Assembly (NCBI GenBank): GCA_009103225.1
Contig: RHPI01003642.1
Coordinates: 157,132 to 221,131 of the forward strand
DNA length: 64,000 nucleotides
Reading direction: 5' to 3'
Origin: Chlorokybus atmophyticus
Taxonomy: Eukaryota > Streptophyta > Chlorokybophyceae > Chlorokybales > Chlorokybaceae
Both the position numbers and the translations under genes were made by a program. Below, piece by piece: positions 1 through 11,666 of the stretch. The notes beneath the pieces were generated by a model, which saw nothing but the letters and a program-made list of their open reading frames with translations, ran no database searches and was not told the DNA's origin. How positions within the stretch are numbered: the stretch's first letter is position 1; each line of letters starts with the position of its first letter.

Positions 1-568
1 TACACGGCGTGATGTTTGTGACGTAACCTCGACCTAAGAGTTCGATCTTTGACGTCGAGGAAATAGACACGTTTTATGAGATAAAATGTAGGAGGATGTG
101 TCTTCTATTCGAACACACGCTTCTGTGAGATGAAGTTATACTAAATGGTCAGGTGACACAGCTGCTTGCTGGGCGTGGCAAAGCTTTCGTGCATAGGGTA
201 GCGAAACGAGGGAACAGCCGACATAGGAAAAAATTGATGAAACTGGATGTTTGCTCATGCTCTACGTTGAAAGTTCCAAACATGTAGCAAAGGGCGGTTA
301 CTGAAGCCAGCTTCGGCTGCGACAAATACTATTGCGATAGAGCTGACGACTTCATTGACGGAATTTAAGCTGACCCACTCGACCAAGTCCTTATAGGTGC
401 TGCACGTTATCTACGTACACTGTATAATGCAGCATGTGGTACATGCTGCGCTAGAATGTAGCAGCAATTGTTGCAACAACCTACAAAAACCTACATGTTA
501 CTGGTTGAGCACTACCGTATTTCGTCCCCCCCCCCCCCGTTTATTATGCAGGGGGGGCTTTGTTTGTA

Positions 569-605
569 NNNNNNNNNNNNNNNNNNNNNNNNNNNNNNNN
601 NNNNN
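569..605. other. assembly gap (37 N)
   Basis: Run of N flanked by a C homopolymer on the right. The 18 bases just left of it (a G7 run followed by CTTTGTTTGTA) recur at about 945-962. The gap therefore probably hides a collapsed or unsequenced G/C homopolymer, not unique sequence. Confidence 0.95.
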
Positions 606-790
606 CCCCCCCCCCCCCCCCTACCCTCTTACACCCCCCGGGGTGGGTGGGGGTATTGGTGGGTGGAGGCGTGCATAAACATACACTAAGTTGTTTGAGG
701 CATGATTAGGGCGACTATGACCGTGGCAGAGCCACGGCCTTTACCGCTGCCACCCCCAATGTCGCCGCCGCCCCCTCCGCCGCCTGTTTC

Positions 791-837
791 CGTTGTATCT
801 CGCGCCTGCCGCCTGAGGGCAGGCGCGAAATACGACG
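791..837. repeat. inverted repeat / hairpin
   Basis: Perfect 11-bp arms 800-810 and 818-828 with a 7-nt loop. Pairing extends outward to about 20 bp with two imperfect positions. Confidence 0.75.
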
Positions 838-841
838 CACA

Positions 842-880
842 GTTACGCTGCGTCGCGTATCTGACGCGACGCAGCGTAAC
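842..880. repeat. perfect 16-bp inverted repeat, 7-nt loop
   Basis: Arms 842-857 and 865-880 are exact reverse complements, beginning GTTACGCTGCG. This is a very stable GC-rich hairpin inside the foldback element. Confidence 0.85.
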
Positions 881-3011
881 GCCGCGCAGAAATACTACCG
901 CCCGCGTCTCATAAGTTCGCCCTAATACAACCCCCCTAAACATAGGGGGGGCTTTGTTTGTAAGGGGGGGTTGTATTCGCACAAGTACGGTAATGTTGTC
1001 GTGCATACGAATTCCTTCTATAGCATTTGCATATCGAGTACGTCATTGCACAATAACCTAACAAACTTCCGCTAATAACACAACAATAATTCAGACGTAC
1101 TGAAACCCCGCAATGTGAGCTTTTCCACAATTCTCCATAAGGAAAACATGTAGGGAGGGACACAGTGTCTCTCCCTACTTGTAGGGCAAAATGTTAACTA
1201 CTACTTGGATCTTCGGCTTCAACTTCAATCCCATCCATCTATTGCAGGTTGGAGTGAGGGTCTCAGGTTTGTGCTGTATTCGTATGCAGCACCGTTGTAG
1301 CATGCTCTGCCAAGATGTTACGAAAAAGTTGCTAAAGCAAGTCAGCAGATTGTCATGTTAGACGCACGTTTCAACTTCATGACAGCATCTCCACGTGCTG
1401 AATGAACTATTGTCCAGGCAACAATATTGATGAGCACCCATGTGCATGAGCTTCACGACCTCTGCACGCCATGCTGCCTGTGGTTATTACTTTCTTGTTC
1501 AATGTGCTGGCAGCTCCATAATGCAGTATCAACATCATTGGGTGTCAGTGGCTAAGAGTTGATAAGGTATCATTGGCTAACAGCAGGTGTGTGTAACATG
1601 CATCTTACATAGTCGTGGGTAAGCATCCACTGCAGTATGGGTCAATAAGTGAGTGTTACTTGTTGGGATCTAGTAAGACGCGAGTCAACCCTATCGTGGA
1701 CGTGAACGCTATCGTGGAAGTTGAATTGAACATGGAGGAGTAGAAGGGACCCGGGTTGTCGAACAGGTTGGCGTTGCACTGCAGCCACAGCATGCGGCGC
1801 CGCATCCGACGGCCCTGATGGTCATGGGGCAGCTCAAGACCCCGCCAAGTTGGCAACGCCAAACCCCCAGACGCAGCGACGCTTGGAAGCGGTTGGTGGA
1901 CGTGGACGCTAGAAAAGCTGGACAGCGGTCGTCGCCAATTGCCCGACGCTTGGCCACCTGCAGCTTACTAAGCCCCGCAGCTGACGGAGGGACCTGCGTG
2001 GCTGGCGCCAGGCGGGGGTCGACGTGGAGGGGCTAGGCAAAGGTTCCTGCGGGGCTGAACGCTTGCCAGCCTTGCCCCCCTCCGCCGCCCCTGCAGCGCT
2101 TTACGCCCCCGCCTAGGACCCTGGATACCTCCTCCTGCGCACTGACTGTCCTACCCTCACCCGGCGGACGCCGCTCCCGCACCAACTCCTGCTCCCTACC
2201 TGCGCCTCTCGCTTCAGCACCAGCAGCTTCAGCGCTTCCCGCTCCAGCAGAAGAATCGCCCTGCTCCTGCTGCCCTCATCGCTCCCTTACACCCTCTCCG
2301 GAACTACACCCCCTTCCCCCTCACCCCTCCATCCGCCATCAGACCGCCGCAGCCGCGCCATCACTCAAGGCCCGTAAATGGCTGGCGGCAGTGAATCATT
2401 AATTTATCCCAACCTGGTGCCCGAGGCCTTGGGCCACAGTTAGCCAAACCTCGTAAGCTCCTTTCCTACTGCCGCGCCCCGCCTAAAGCATATAATGCAT
2501 AGGGTATGTGTCATCTTTCATAATGCATGTGCACATATTTGTAAAGCCCCTGTAATAATATAGGTGTTGCTCTTGCCTGTCTTTGTGTCTAGTTTGCTTG
2601 CTGCTTGTGCTGTTGCTTGTGGTGTATTTGGATTGCTTCTTTCCCCTACGACTTATACCTTATGCACGGTGCTTAATGGCCACAATCATGTGACGCTATA
2701 AATGGTAGCCCACAGTCTGCGGAGGTCATTGTACAATGTTCTAACCATGAATGCGTCCGAAGGGTTCAAGCATTGCAAGCTTTTTCCAGTATGTTTACAA
2801 GACCAAAAGCCTATTCTATGCATGCAACACGCTTACTTCACACATGTTGCTAAGGTGCTCCCAACGAGCGCAGCAGCATCGACACCAGACAGTGCGAAGA
2901 CTCTCAAGTGCCGATTTAAAACTGCTATGCCTAAGCCAATGATGATTTATCACTTTATCACAGCAATATTTGCCACAAGCATGCGTGCGTCATTCATGTT
3001 AGAACAGTAAC

Positions 3012-3016
3012 TTACA
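3012..3016 (-). promoter_or_regulatory. candidate TGTAA poly(A) signal for the MYB gene
   Basis: TGTAA is the usual polyadenylation signal of green algae. It occurs here on the minus strand about 250 nt past the MYB stop codon. Short motif, so weak evidence. Confidence 0.3.
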
Positions 3017-3266
3017 ACACATGGAACCTAAGAATATTGTCAGGGTCTATATAGACAATGATGAATGAGGAAGGCAACAGGGTCACACAAGACACACGAA
3101 GCTAGCATTGTATGTACATAGACGGACTAAACGGCTCGTAGCCAGGCCGGACTTCAACCATAACAGCAGCGGCATCACCCTGCAGGCGCGAACGCACCGG
3201 ACTCACAGCAAATCCAGGACCAAATGCCTCCAAGCTGAACGATGGCTGCACACAAGAAGCGAGCAA

Positions 3267-6200
3267 TCAGTTGTGTCTACAGCTCGGCATGCAATTCAAC
3301 CAAGCAAAAGACCTGCGGGCGCTCAGTACCTGACGGAAGACGCTGGCAACTTTCTCAAGAGCCTCATTTCTGTAGCCACCAAAAGGATTGGAAGATGGTG
3401 TCTCCATGGTATATGACGTTAGGGCCTCGATCATTGCATCTTGACCAGCATCAGGCCCCCAGGTATGAAGCAGCTCTGCTGCTCCATGGTAGACATCGGA
3501 GTTTGCATCCAGGTGTCGCATCATTGCAAACAGCGCATCCTCATCGGGATTGTGAGTGTCAGCTTGGCCTTCAGACTCTCCAAAAGCTGCCGACTCCAGA
3601 GCAGATGCCCGCACAGCCTCCGCTTCATCCCTAACAACCTTGGGTGGTGCTGTAAACTGGTCCGCCATTGCCTGCCCCTTGTGCTCCATCATAAGAAGGC
3701 CAGCAGCAGACGTGAGCATGTTCTCCATCTGCGGGACAAGCTCCGCAGATGCACGCGCCAAGTCAGCATTACAATCACCTAATTTTGCACCGCTGTGGCC
3801 TTCCAGAGAAAGGCTGCCATAAGTTGGCCTGTGCGGCGTTGTCTTGAATGCTGAAGGAAGCTGAGCCTCTTCAAAAATAATGCGTGCACGTGTAGCAATC
3901 GCAATTGCTGATTGCGGCGACTCCTGTTGAGGTGATATCTCAAACTCAAAGCTGTTGAGGGACGAGATGTCAGACAATCGCCTTCGTTTCCGCACAATAG
4001 ACGGAGTTGACCCGAAAGATGCAGCAACTTCGCGCAGTTTCAATTGGGGTGTATCCAAACAGTCAAATGGCGACAGAGCACTGCAAGGAGCACAATCAAT
4101 GCTGTCAAGGCCATGTTCAATAAAAGATTGCAAGGCAGCGATGCCGCCGCCGGCGCAAATGCGACTTACATGGTCTGCCTCAACCCAAGCGGACTGAATT
4201 GCCCATGCCGAACAATTGGTGTGCCGGTGCCAGTTGCCTGCCTGAACTCTGTTTGTAACACCTGCGACAAGGAAGCCTTGAAGAAAACCACACAGCTGCC
4301 AATGCCAGCATGGCGGAGGAACCCAACAAACCTTGAGCGCGTGACTCGGGTCGAGTGGTACACGAGGAGGCTCATAGCACAAGGCACCCTCCAACTCTTC
4401 AGCAGGAGCATCAATGCGGCCTGCACAAGGTGCCAGTTGTTAGGCCACAGCACAAGTGAAGCGTACTGTCAAAGTGTTAAAATATACCGCTGGGAGACGC
4501 CTCCCAGGTCGCAACGTGCGTAGCAAAGGTGCTGCCGTTCCCTTTGACACCAAACATAGCGCAAGCAGCAGCCTCAGGCCGCTGGGGTCCAAGGGCTGAG
4601 CCAACAGCATCTTCCAGCCTTCCAGTCATTGTCCAAGCCTTGCTGGGTGAACATGTACCTGGTGCACCTAGAGCTGCAGTGTTCGCGTAAGCACCGCAGA
4701 CAGGTTGGCAGACTTGGATAGGAGCTGGTGCGAACTGCTGGAGTCGAGGCGACATATGCGATTTCTGAAGTGGGCTTATCGGCGAGGTCGGCTGTAGAAT
4801 GGCAGGTTTGTACCCGACATGATGCCCTTGCGGACTCGAGGGAACTGGCAACATATTCATGATTAGGTTGAAGCAGCAACAGTAGCATCATCGCTAGGCA
4901 AGTATGCAGGCTGTTGTTGCAGCACTTACCTTGTCGTTTGGCGGGTGACATTGGAGGTAGTGATCCGTTGGTGTGCATACGAGGTGGCATAGGTCCGGCT
5001 GCGTTGCTAACAGTAGCTCCGGCAAATTGGCTGTGGATCCGCCGATCAGATTCACGCTTGGCAATCTCCTCTTGCTGCAGCTGTTCTTCAAGCTTGCGCT
5101 TCATTGTGCTGTTCCAGTGATTCTTGATGGAGTTGTCAGTCCGACCAGGCAAAACCTTGGCGATCTCCGCCCATTTGTTGCCAAATTGTCGATGCGCCTC
5201 CAGCAACGCCCGGTCCTCTTCCTCAGTCCAAGCATCACGTCGTATGTCCGGGTTCAGGTGGTTGTGCCATCTGCACAGACGCTGTCAGCAGGTGCAAACA
5301 CTAGGATGATACTGTGCAAATCCAGCAACGTATATTCAGCAACATGCCAGTGTGTATGTGGGCAGCTGTATCCAACCATTAGTTCAGACATCATGGGAAG
5401 AACATGATTGCTTTACAGCGCGACTGATGCATCACTGATTTGTGCATCAGAGAACCAGAGGTTACCTCTCCCTGCATTGCTTGCCAATACGCCCAGGTAG
5501 TTTTTGAGCAATTTGTGACCATTTCTTAGCACCATACTCCTTGACAAGACGCACAATCTTTTCATCTTCCTGGCAAAGCAGCGCAATAACATATCAGACG
5601 CAGAGCTTGGAAAAGTGCAAGTGGTGAAGACAAAGCTAGCTGCATACCAAACATGCTCCTGATTTCTGATACGAAACAAGCCAGATACTCTGCGGATCAA
5701 ACCAACCTCTTTTGTCCAAGGGCCTTTTACGAGCTCGGGGTTCAACACCTTCTGCCACCTGTGCAAGCACTGTACATCTGTGCGGTCCGTGAAAAACTCC
5801 GCTGCAGCCACAACGATTGCATCAGCAGCTGCTTCAAAGGCATTCCAGCACAGAACAACCGCCAACCACGATTACCTATCTTCTTCCAGTTTTTGCCTTG
5901 ATACAGCTGTACAGCTCTACGCAGAGTTTCATCCTGCATATTGCGTTGCATAAGATACTACGATACCACATTTGAGCAGCATGCAATCATGCCTCATCCT
6001 ACACCAGCAATGAATGCATGAGCAAGCTTGCAGCAGTGTACATACTTCCTCTTTCGTCCAGCCGCCCTTTGATGATCTGCGCGTTGGGCCACCCGTTCGC
6101 CTGCAGCAGTCACAAGCAGTACCAAACAGTGAGAATTGAGCTTAACAACTGGTTAGCCAACATGGCGACAACGGCCGAACTGCGCAGATACTGCATCCCG

Positions 6201-6467
6201 CTGAGGTTTGGATGGCTTACACCACGCAATGGCTGCAAAGCCCTTACAAAGACAGTACACAGCCCACAATACGCACCCTTTTACCGGAGGCAGCGCCTCT
6301 GCACCCGATACTGGGACTAAGCCTGTCGCCGGACGTGCAAGCAACGAGGCGGGCCCACTATCTGCAGCAGCACCGCTGGCTCCAGCATCGCTGCTGCCGC
6401 CCTCATCACTGCTAGAAGACGTGCTCGGCCGGCCCTCTCCTCCTGCTTCCCTGCCTCCCAACACCAT
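3267..6467 (-). CDS. MYB3R: R1R2R3 MYB transcription factor (MYB3R type)
   Basis: Exons (5' to 3'): 6467-6277, 6100-6046, 5933-5876, 5801-5707, 5569-5466, 5270-4930, 4844-4488, 4420-3267; all junctions agree in phase. Three tandem MYB repeats follow an acidic, Ser/Gly-rich start: R1 ([10 protein letters not shown] ... WKKI ... LHRWQKVL), R2 (GPWTKEEDEKIV ... KQCRERWHNHL) and R3 ([12 protein letters not shown] ... [11 protein letters not shown]), each with the regularly spaced tryptophans. A basic motif [10 protein letters not shown] near the C-terminus resembles a segment conserved in plant MYB3R proteins. The family binds MSA elements and controls G2/M genes in plants. The last exon is one long open frame; a GTAAGT near 4168 could mark an optional intron, and the exact C-terminus (GTACTG donor-like site near the end) is uncertain. 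Confidence 0.93.
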
Positions 6468-9321
6468 TTTGCCCTTCCTCGACCACCCGCAGCAAGTTCA
6501 CCGCCGCCGCCACCGGCACCACCACCACCAGGTTGAACTAGCAGCTGCTAGCCAACGGCCTTCATGCCCCGCGGCTCCAGCGCCGCCTGGCTGCCAGCGC
6601 CATCATCAGGATCTCTGCAGCGAACCCAGCGCAGCTATATCCCGCATGTAGCACCGATGACACCACCTCCCTCCACCACAATGACACCGCCGGCGCCACG
6701 TCCGCCTACGCCACCTCCGCCCCTGCCCGCCGCCGCCCAGTAACCGCAAGCTGAATACGTAGCACTCAAAAACCAAAAATCCCACAGCTGTCCCCAACCC
6801 TACCCCCAGCCCGGGCAAACCACAGCCCAAATGGGCCTCAAAGCCTGCTTTGCATGAAAAAACGGAACACTAGCGCCTTAACGGCCGAAAAAATTTGAAA
6901 TGCGGCCGACAAATCGCATTTCATGAAAAGAATCGACCCCTTAACCGGGATCTCTGGCCATCTGCTACGCCGATCCGACGGTATACCAAACCCATACTCA
7001 AGTCTACTCAACGGCTTCGATGACCGTAAGTTGCGTTCAGCCCTTCGATCCCGGTTAGCGCTGCGGCCGTTGAGAGCTCAACCTCTCCGTGCTCAGTTAT
7101 GTGAGCCGAGCCAGCAGTACGTGTCGTGGGGTACGGTGCCGACCAAGCAGGCTGATTGGACAGGGTGACGGGGGACAGGATGTGCGGCAGATGCGATGGC
7201 GACGTCGGCCAAACTTTGAACTCTGTTTGACGTCAGTGCTTTCTGTAACGGCTCAACCAGTGTGAACTCTCAGAAGGCTTGCCACAGCCGGTCATTGGAT
7301 GTAGCTCACCAGCATGGCTGGTACCAACACTCTACCAAACCATCTTTGACCGTGCGAAGGTATGGGGCAACAAGCGACTGTACTTGGCGTTTCAAATTGC
7401 GCAGCGCACGTCGTACCACTTACCCTGGTCCGCGCAAAGCCACAATCCAGTCAGAAGTTCTGACTCAGAACAGACCAAGCCGAGACGAAGCCGCGATATC
7501 TTTGCTATTGCTATTTCCGTGATTGCATGAACACAACCAGGTACGTATGAGATTGTACATTACAAGTTACACATGGCCATAGTTGCTTGGTATGCATCAT
7601 GTTCAGGCTGCCACCAAGCATGACAGATGCAGTAGAGCACTTAGCGCAAGAGTAGGCACAAGCACAGTCATAAACTCAAGCACCAGCAAGCAGAAAAAGT
7701 CACGAATTACTTGCAACAAGTATCAGGTAGGGGTACCCACATTGTGTGCATGCAATTACTTGATTTGATGCATCGCTCCAGCCGCCATGGCGGCCTCATT
7801 ATCATCGCACGACACAGCACTGCTCCACACCCCTCACCCTGCGCTGCTGTTGCTGTAGGTTGCTGCAATCCACACGCGCACCTACCTCCGGCCTTGTGCC
7901 AACAGGTTTGCCTTGCAGCTTTGAGCGTGCTTGCCATTGCCTGCCCCGCTGCCTCTGCCCCTCCCCTCCGCTCATCACCAGCACATAACTTGGTTTGTGC
8001 CCTTGCCCTTGTCATTTAGGTGCTCTTGCACGTAATTGCAGTGCTTGTGCTTGGCGATGCAAGCATGATGTGTTGATATCTGAAAAGCTTATGCATAGCG
8101 GTGATGAAGCAACAGACAGGGACGTCATTGTCACGGCCTGCGGCGAGCGCGTGGGCATGACAACACAAGCGGCTCAGCCAGCCAAGCGCCGCAAGTATAG
8201 TGACCACACACCCAACACCTTCCACCCGCTAGCCCCGCCAGCTGTGAATGAAAACGCACGGAAAGGACTTTCATGGCGTTCTGCGCAGGTGCGCTCCTCA
8301 AGTCACGCAGGTGCGAGGGGTAGAGCAGCGACGCTTCGAGGGGTTCGTGTGTCTTGCGCTCTAGCGAGTCTCATGTGCACTGCAGCACGCGCAGGCCGTG
8401 GCACTCATGGAGCGTGGATCAGTCGCAGTGGCGGTGATGCCGAAGTGGATATACTTATGACGCCAGGATCTCAACAACGGCCACCGACGGACTTGCTTAG
8501 AGTACTGCCCGTGCATGGGTTGCATGGAGTGTGTGTGACATGTGTAGTTTACCAATAGCGTTCGAAGTAGGCATGGTAGCTGCGCTGACAACTGGATGCT
8601 TGCATGTGATTGTGATATTATGTACAATTACATTGACATGTATACATGTTTGTGGCAAGAAGTAGGCAGTGCAAAGTTGCACCAACCGACCAAGCACAAC
8701 GGATATCGATCAATGATAATGCGTATTGAGCGCTTTTGCAATTGAAGTTTGATTGGATGGAACCTTTTAGTAATAGTGGTACACTTGAATCTTTACATAT
8801 GAAGTCCACGTTCTTCACTTATTGTTCCACGTCTTGAATGCATTCGTGCCTTGTGGTGCATCCATGCATTTGAATTCGTACAGTTGTGCAAGGATCATTC
8901 AATCAATCGCATTGTACGCATCAAAGTGACCTTAGCACAACGAATGCTTAGACGCAGGAACCGCCATTGTCAAGGCCTCATGATGGCACATGTCGTTGCA
9001 GGCTTGGTGATCATGCTGCCGGTTGTTAGCCCTTTGTGGTATCCTGATGCATGTTCCCGGCCTGCAAAATAGCCCCATCTGCTTGGCGTCTCTTGCGAGT
9101 GTGGTAGCTCGTTGCAACCATAATAGTGATTGTGAAGTTTGCAGAAAACAATCTTGAAAAACACTTCCTTGGCTTGTATGTACAGCGACAGCAAACTAAC
9201 ATTAACTTCAACACGTTCAACCAGCCAACACGTCAACAACTCCCCCATCACCTAACACGCGTACACATGGACACTGCACCACTCTGGCTATATAGGACGT
9301 CACAAATCTTCATGGGCGCCA
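6468..9321. other. intergenic, no gene recognised
   Basis: About 6480-6730 is C-rich and probably carries the MYB promoter and 5' UTR. From 6.9 to 8.6 kb there are overlapping open frames of 60-190 codons on both strands, without recognisable domains or a phased exon chain. 8.6-9.3 kb is more AT-rich. Nothing here can be assigned. Confidence 0.5.
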
Positions 9322-10418
9322 TCACCTGCCAGCAACAATGTGCGTTAGTGTAGGGGCGTGACGTGCAGCCTCGTTTTTCACGAACCAATGTATCAACCAC
9401 ATCATGTAGTAGTAACCTGACTTTGGAGGGCAGACCGCATCCCATGGATACGGGAACCGCAACTCCGCAGCTGACTCTAATGACTCCCATGAAGGGTACG
9501 CATACCTGCCAACATGCAGTCGTTTGACAATTGAGTAAACATCTCAGGGACCCAGACGACCCGCAACGTACACTTGGATCGGTGGGTCCGATATAATGAC
9601 TATGAACTGAAGCAGGGATGCTCCAGTATTTCTGAGCTGCAATGGAAAATTGTTACTAATACCATGACACTTGTGAATGCATTCGCTTGATGTGAAGCGC
9701 AATGGCAACACCTGATGCACTGCATCTGGGGCGACTGTGATTGTGTCATTGGCCTGTATGCGCTGTTTGATTGGCGTTGTGCCCCCTGACAGGGCCGTGA
9801 GCAGGGTGCCCTCCCCCTGTGTAGTAAAAGTAAATCATGGACTCAACAACCAACACAGTAGCGCAATTGGTGATGTGGGCAGGCGCTAGCTAACCTGTGT
9901 CACTACAAACACTTCCTCACAATCGTGCCGATGTATTGGTGTACCAGCACCCGGAGCAAAGCCTTGCAACCAGACTTCAACCTGTTGCAGGCATGCACGC
10001 TGTGACGGTGGCCTCTGGAAGGAACCACTAATGGTGCCATGCATCCAGTTCGGCATAGTGACTGCTAGAGTAGTGACTGTACGCTGACTAACAAAGCTCA
10101 ATCTGGGTGCAAGCCTGCATGCACGCTTACCTTCTTCAAGCCATGGTGAATGGCTCCAGCCAGCACGATGTGAGCCAGTCCAGGCCGGCCGTAGCTGTCT
10201 TGGTACATGCTTCCCACGTGCCTCACTGCAGCTGGCTCTGAAAGAACGCAAAGATCTGTAAACTTTCAAGCAAACCGGACAGATTGCAGGCAAACATGAC
10301 AAAACAAGACCTGTGGAATTGTAAGTCTACCTTGCGGGGGGTGGCAGTCTGCAAGCTTTGCTGCTTCAGCCATATTGAAAACAAGGAGTAACAACCAACA
10401 CCCCAAAAGTATTCTCAT
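9322..10418 (-). CDS. ABP1: auxin-binding protein 1 (ABP1), cupin fold
   Basis: Exons: 10418-10331, 10237-10131, 9981-9895, 9816-9712, 9636-9572, 9505-9322; phases agree and give 211 residues (plant ABP1 is about 160 mature). An N-terminal signal peptide (MRILLGCWLLLLVF) is followed by SYGRPGLAHI, then VEVWLQGFAPG and the metal-binding box TPIHRHDCEEVFVV, which contains the two His and one Glu ligands. The fourth ligand His lies in VHQLRNTG. The C-terminal segment AAELRFPYPWD matches plant ABP1. The family is a small secreted/ER cupin that binds auxin in plants and acts in cell-surface signalling. The C-terminus has no KDEL retention signal, unlike land-plant proteins. The start codon lies only 13 nt past the SMIM8 stop on the same strand. 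Confidence 0.92.
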
Positions 10419-10431
10419 TCTTCCTGCCACA
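10419..10431 (-). other. 13-nt spacer between SMIM8 stop and ABP1 start
   Basis: The TAG of the upstream frame (10434-10432) and the ATG of ABP1 (10418-10416) leave no room for a terminator and promoter of their own. This suggests one bicistronic transcript. Confidence 0.7.
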
Positions 10432-11463
10432 CTATGCGTCCTCGGCCAAGTTCTGAGCACGCTTGGCTCGCTCCAACTCTGCCTGCTGCAGCTGCTTGCG
10501 ATCGTACTCTCGCTTCTCATACCAAAGCGACCCAAGGATGGCAATGAAAGCTGCGGTGCCTATAAACCCGACAACCTGCCAAGTTGTTGCAAATCGTGAG
10601 GACAAGATGCTGGTCAAGTTGACGTGCTGCCACATTAAGCGGAGAACAGCATCGTGGATACATGTCTGTACAGACAGGCTCAATGTGCAAGCTGTTTCTC
10701 CAACCATCACTGATGGAGTCTTTCGTGAACGCAACCCCAACTCAAACACGGTTCAAGCCAAAAGAGAGAGCTGCTGAGCGTATGCATGTGCAAGTTTGTG
10801 CAGCCTGCATGCCCACCCCCAGTGGCCACTCTGACTAGTCAAGCGTGTACAACAAAAGCAAAGTGTCCTGTTGCATGCAGAGTTTCCTGTGGATGCAACG
10901 ACAGCGGGCAGCAGCAGACCTGCTCTCGCAGCGTCCCGCGATAACGGTAGCGCTGGCCTGGCCAAGACATGACAGGCGGAAGGCGCAACTAGCGCAAGCG
11001 CTTTCTCTCTAAAGCTCTTTTCGTAACGAACAATCAAAGCACACGCACGTAAACAGATATCAGCGCTCAAAACTCCCCAACACCCTGCACAGAGCAACCA
11101 CCCTGCATAAGGACAGGAACAACAACACGACAACATGCAAGAACCAAAGCATGCTTGCATGCACGCATGCAGTGACGTATGCATGCACGCATGCACACGT
11201 TACTGCATGCAAGCAATAGAATGTGCACGAAGGATGGATCAAGGCGTGCATGGATCTAAACTACTCACAGGGTTTGGCCTGACGAAGAGCTCGGGGTTGA
11301 GGATCCTGAAGAGTCGGGTGGACGGCTGCTTGTAAGGTCCGCAGGGAGGCACGATAGGGTCCACCGGCGGAGTCGGCGTCGACTGCTTTGCTGCTCCTGC
11401 TGCTGCCGCGCCGGCTGCTTTCCTATGCCCACCGCCCTGCCGTTCTGGCCCGGGCGCTGACAT
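10432..11463 (-). CDS. SMIM8: SMIM8-like small single-pass membrane protein
   Basis: Two exons, 11463-11269 and 10575-10432, joined in phase 0 at a GTGAGT donor, give 112 residues. The centre carries STRLFRILNPELFVRPN, closely like the TTLFRxxNPELFxKPN core of animal SMIM8 (C6orf162). One transmembrane helix follows (VVGFIGTAAFIAILGSLWY), then a charged, helical C-terminal tail. The N-terminal third is Gly/Ala/Pro-rich. The function of the family is not established. The gene is head to head with the S4-domain gene (203 bp) and is the first cistron upstream of ABP1. Confidence 0.85.
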
Positions 11464-11666
11464 CCCTTTTTACGCCTAGCTAGCCCCTTTGCCTGTGCCT
11501 CCTGCACCCCTGTGTCCTCGTCTTACTCCCCGCCCATCGCCGCCGTCACCCAGGCTAACACACCTCAAAGCAACAAACAGCTATCTGTGCTGCGCTGATT
11601 TGTTGTTTCAGTGTAAGCGGCGGCTGCGGCGGTGTGGTTGTCGTCGTGGTGGCTTGTGACTTGGGG
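11464..11666. promoter_or_regulatory. likely shared promoter, SMIM8(-ABP1) / S4 protein
   Basis: Only 203 bp separate the two divergent start codons, so both promoters and 5' UTRs must lie here or overlap. No core element was identified. Confidence 0.5.

Larger units (their letters stand above)
704..925. repeat. MITE-like foldback element with terminal inverted repeats
   Basis: The left end reads TTAGGGCGA followed closely by TATGA, and the right end is its inverted copy (TCATAA...TCGCCCTAA). Inside lie two further strong hairpins. The size (about 220 bp), terminal inverted repeats and lack of coding capacity fit a non-autonomous DNA element. I see no clean target-site duplication, so the class is not assignable. 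Confidence 0.45.
1..3011. other. no recognisable gene
   Basis: I see no family-level protein similarity here on either strand. Short open frames exist but none shows a conserved motif or a consistent chain of splice sites. The stretch holds an assembly gap, C/G homopolymers, a foldback element at 704-925 and a pyrimidine-rich block at about 2040-2370. The left part may include the 3' end of a gene outside the window. Confidence 0.5.

Noticed and set aside
7995-8558. 187-codon plus-strand frame
   Set aside because: No recognisable motif, no splice structure and no start context; composition like surrounding spacer.
9542-9571. Alternative ABP1 ending at an in-frame stop (AGRLGP*)
   Set aside because: A GTACGT donor just before it joins in phase to an exon with AAELRFPYPWD, a conserved ABP1 C-terminal motif.
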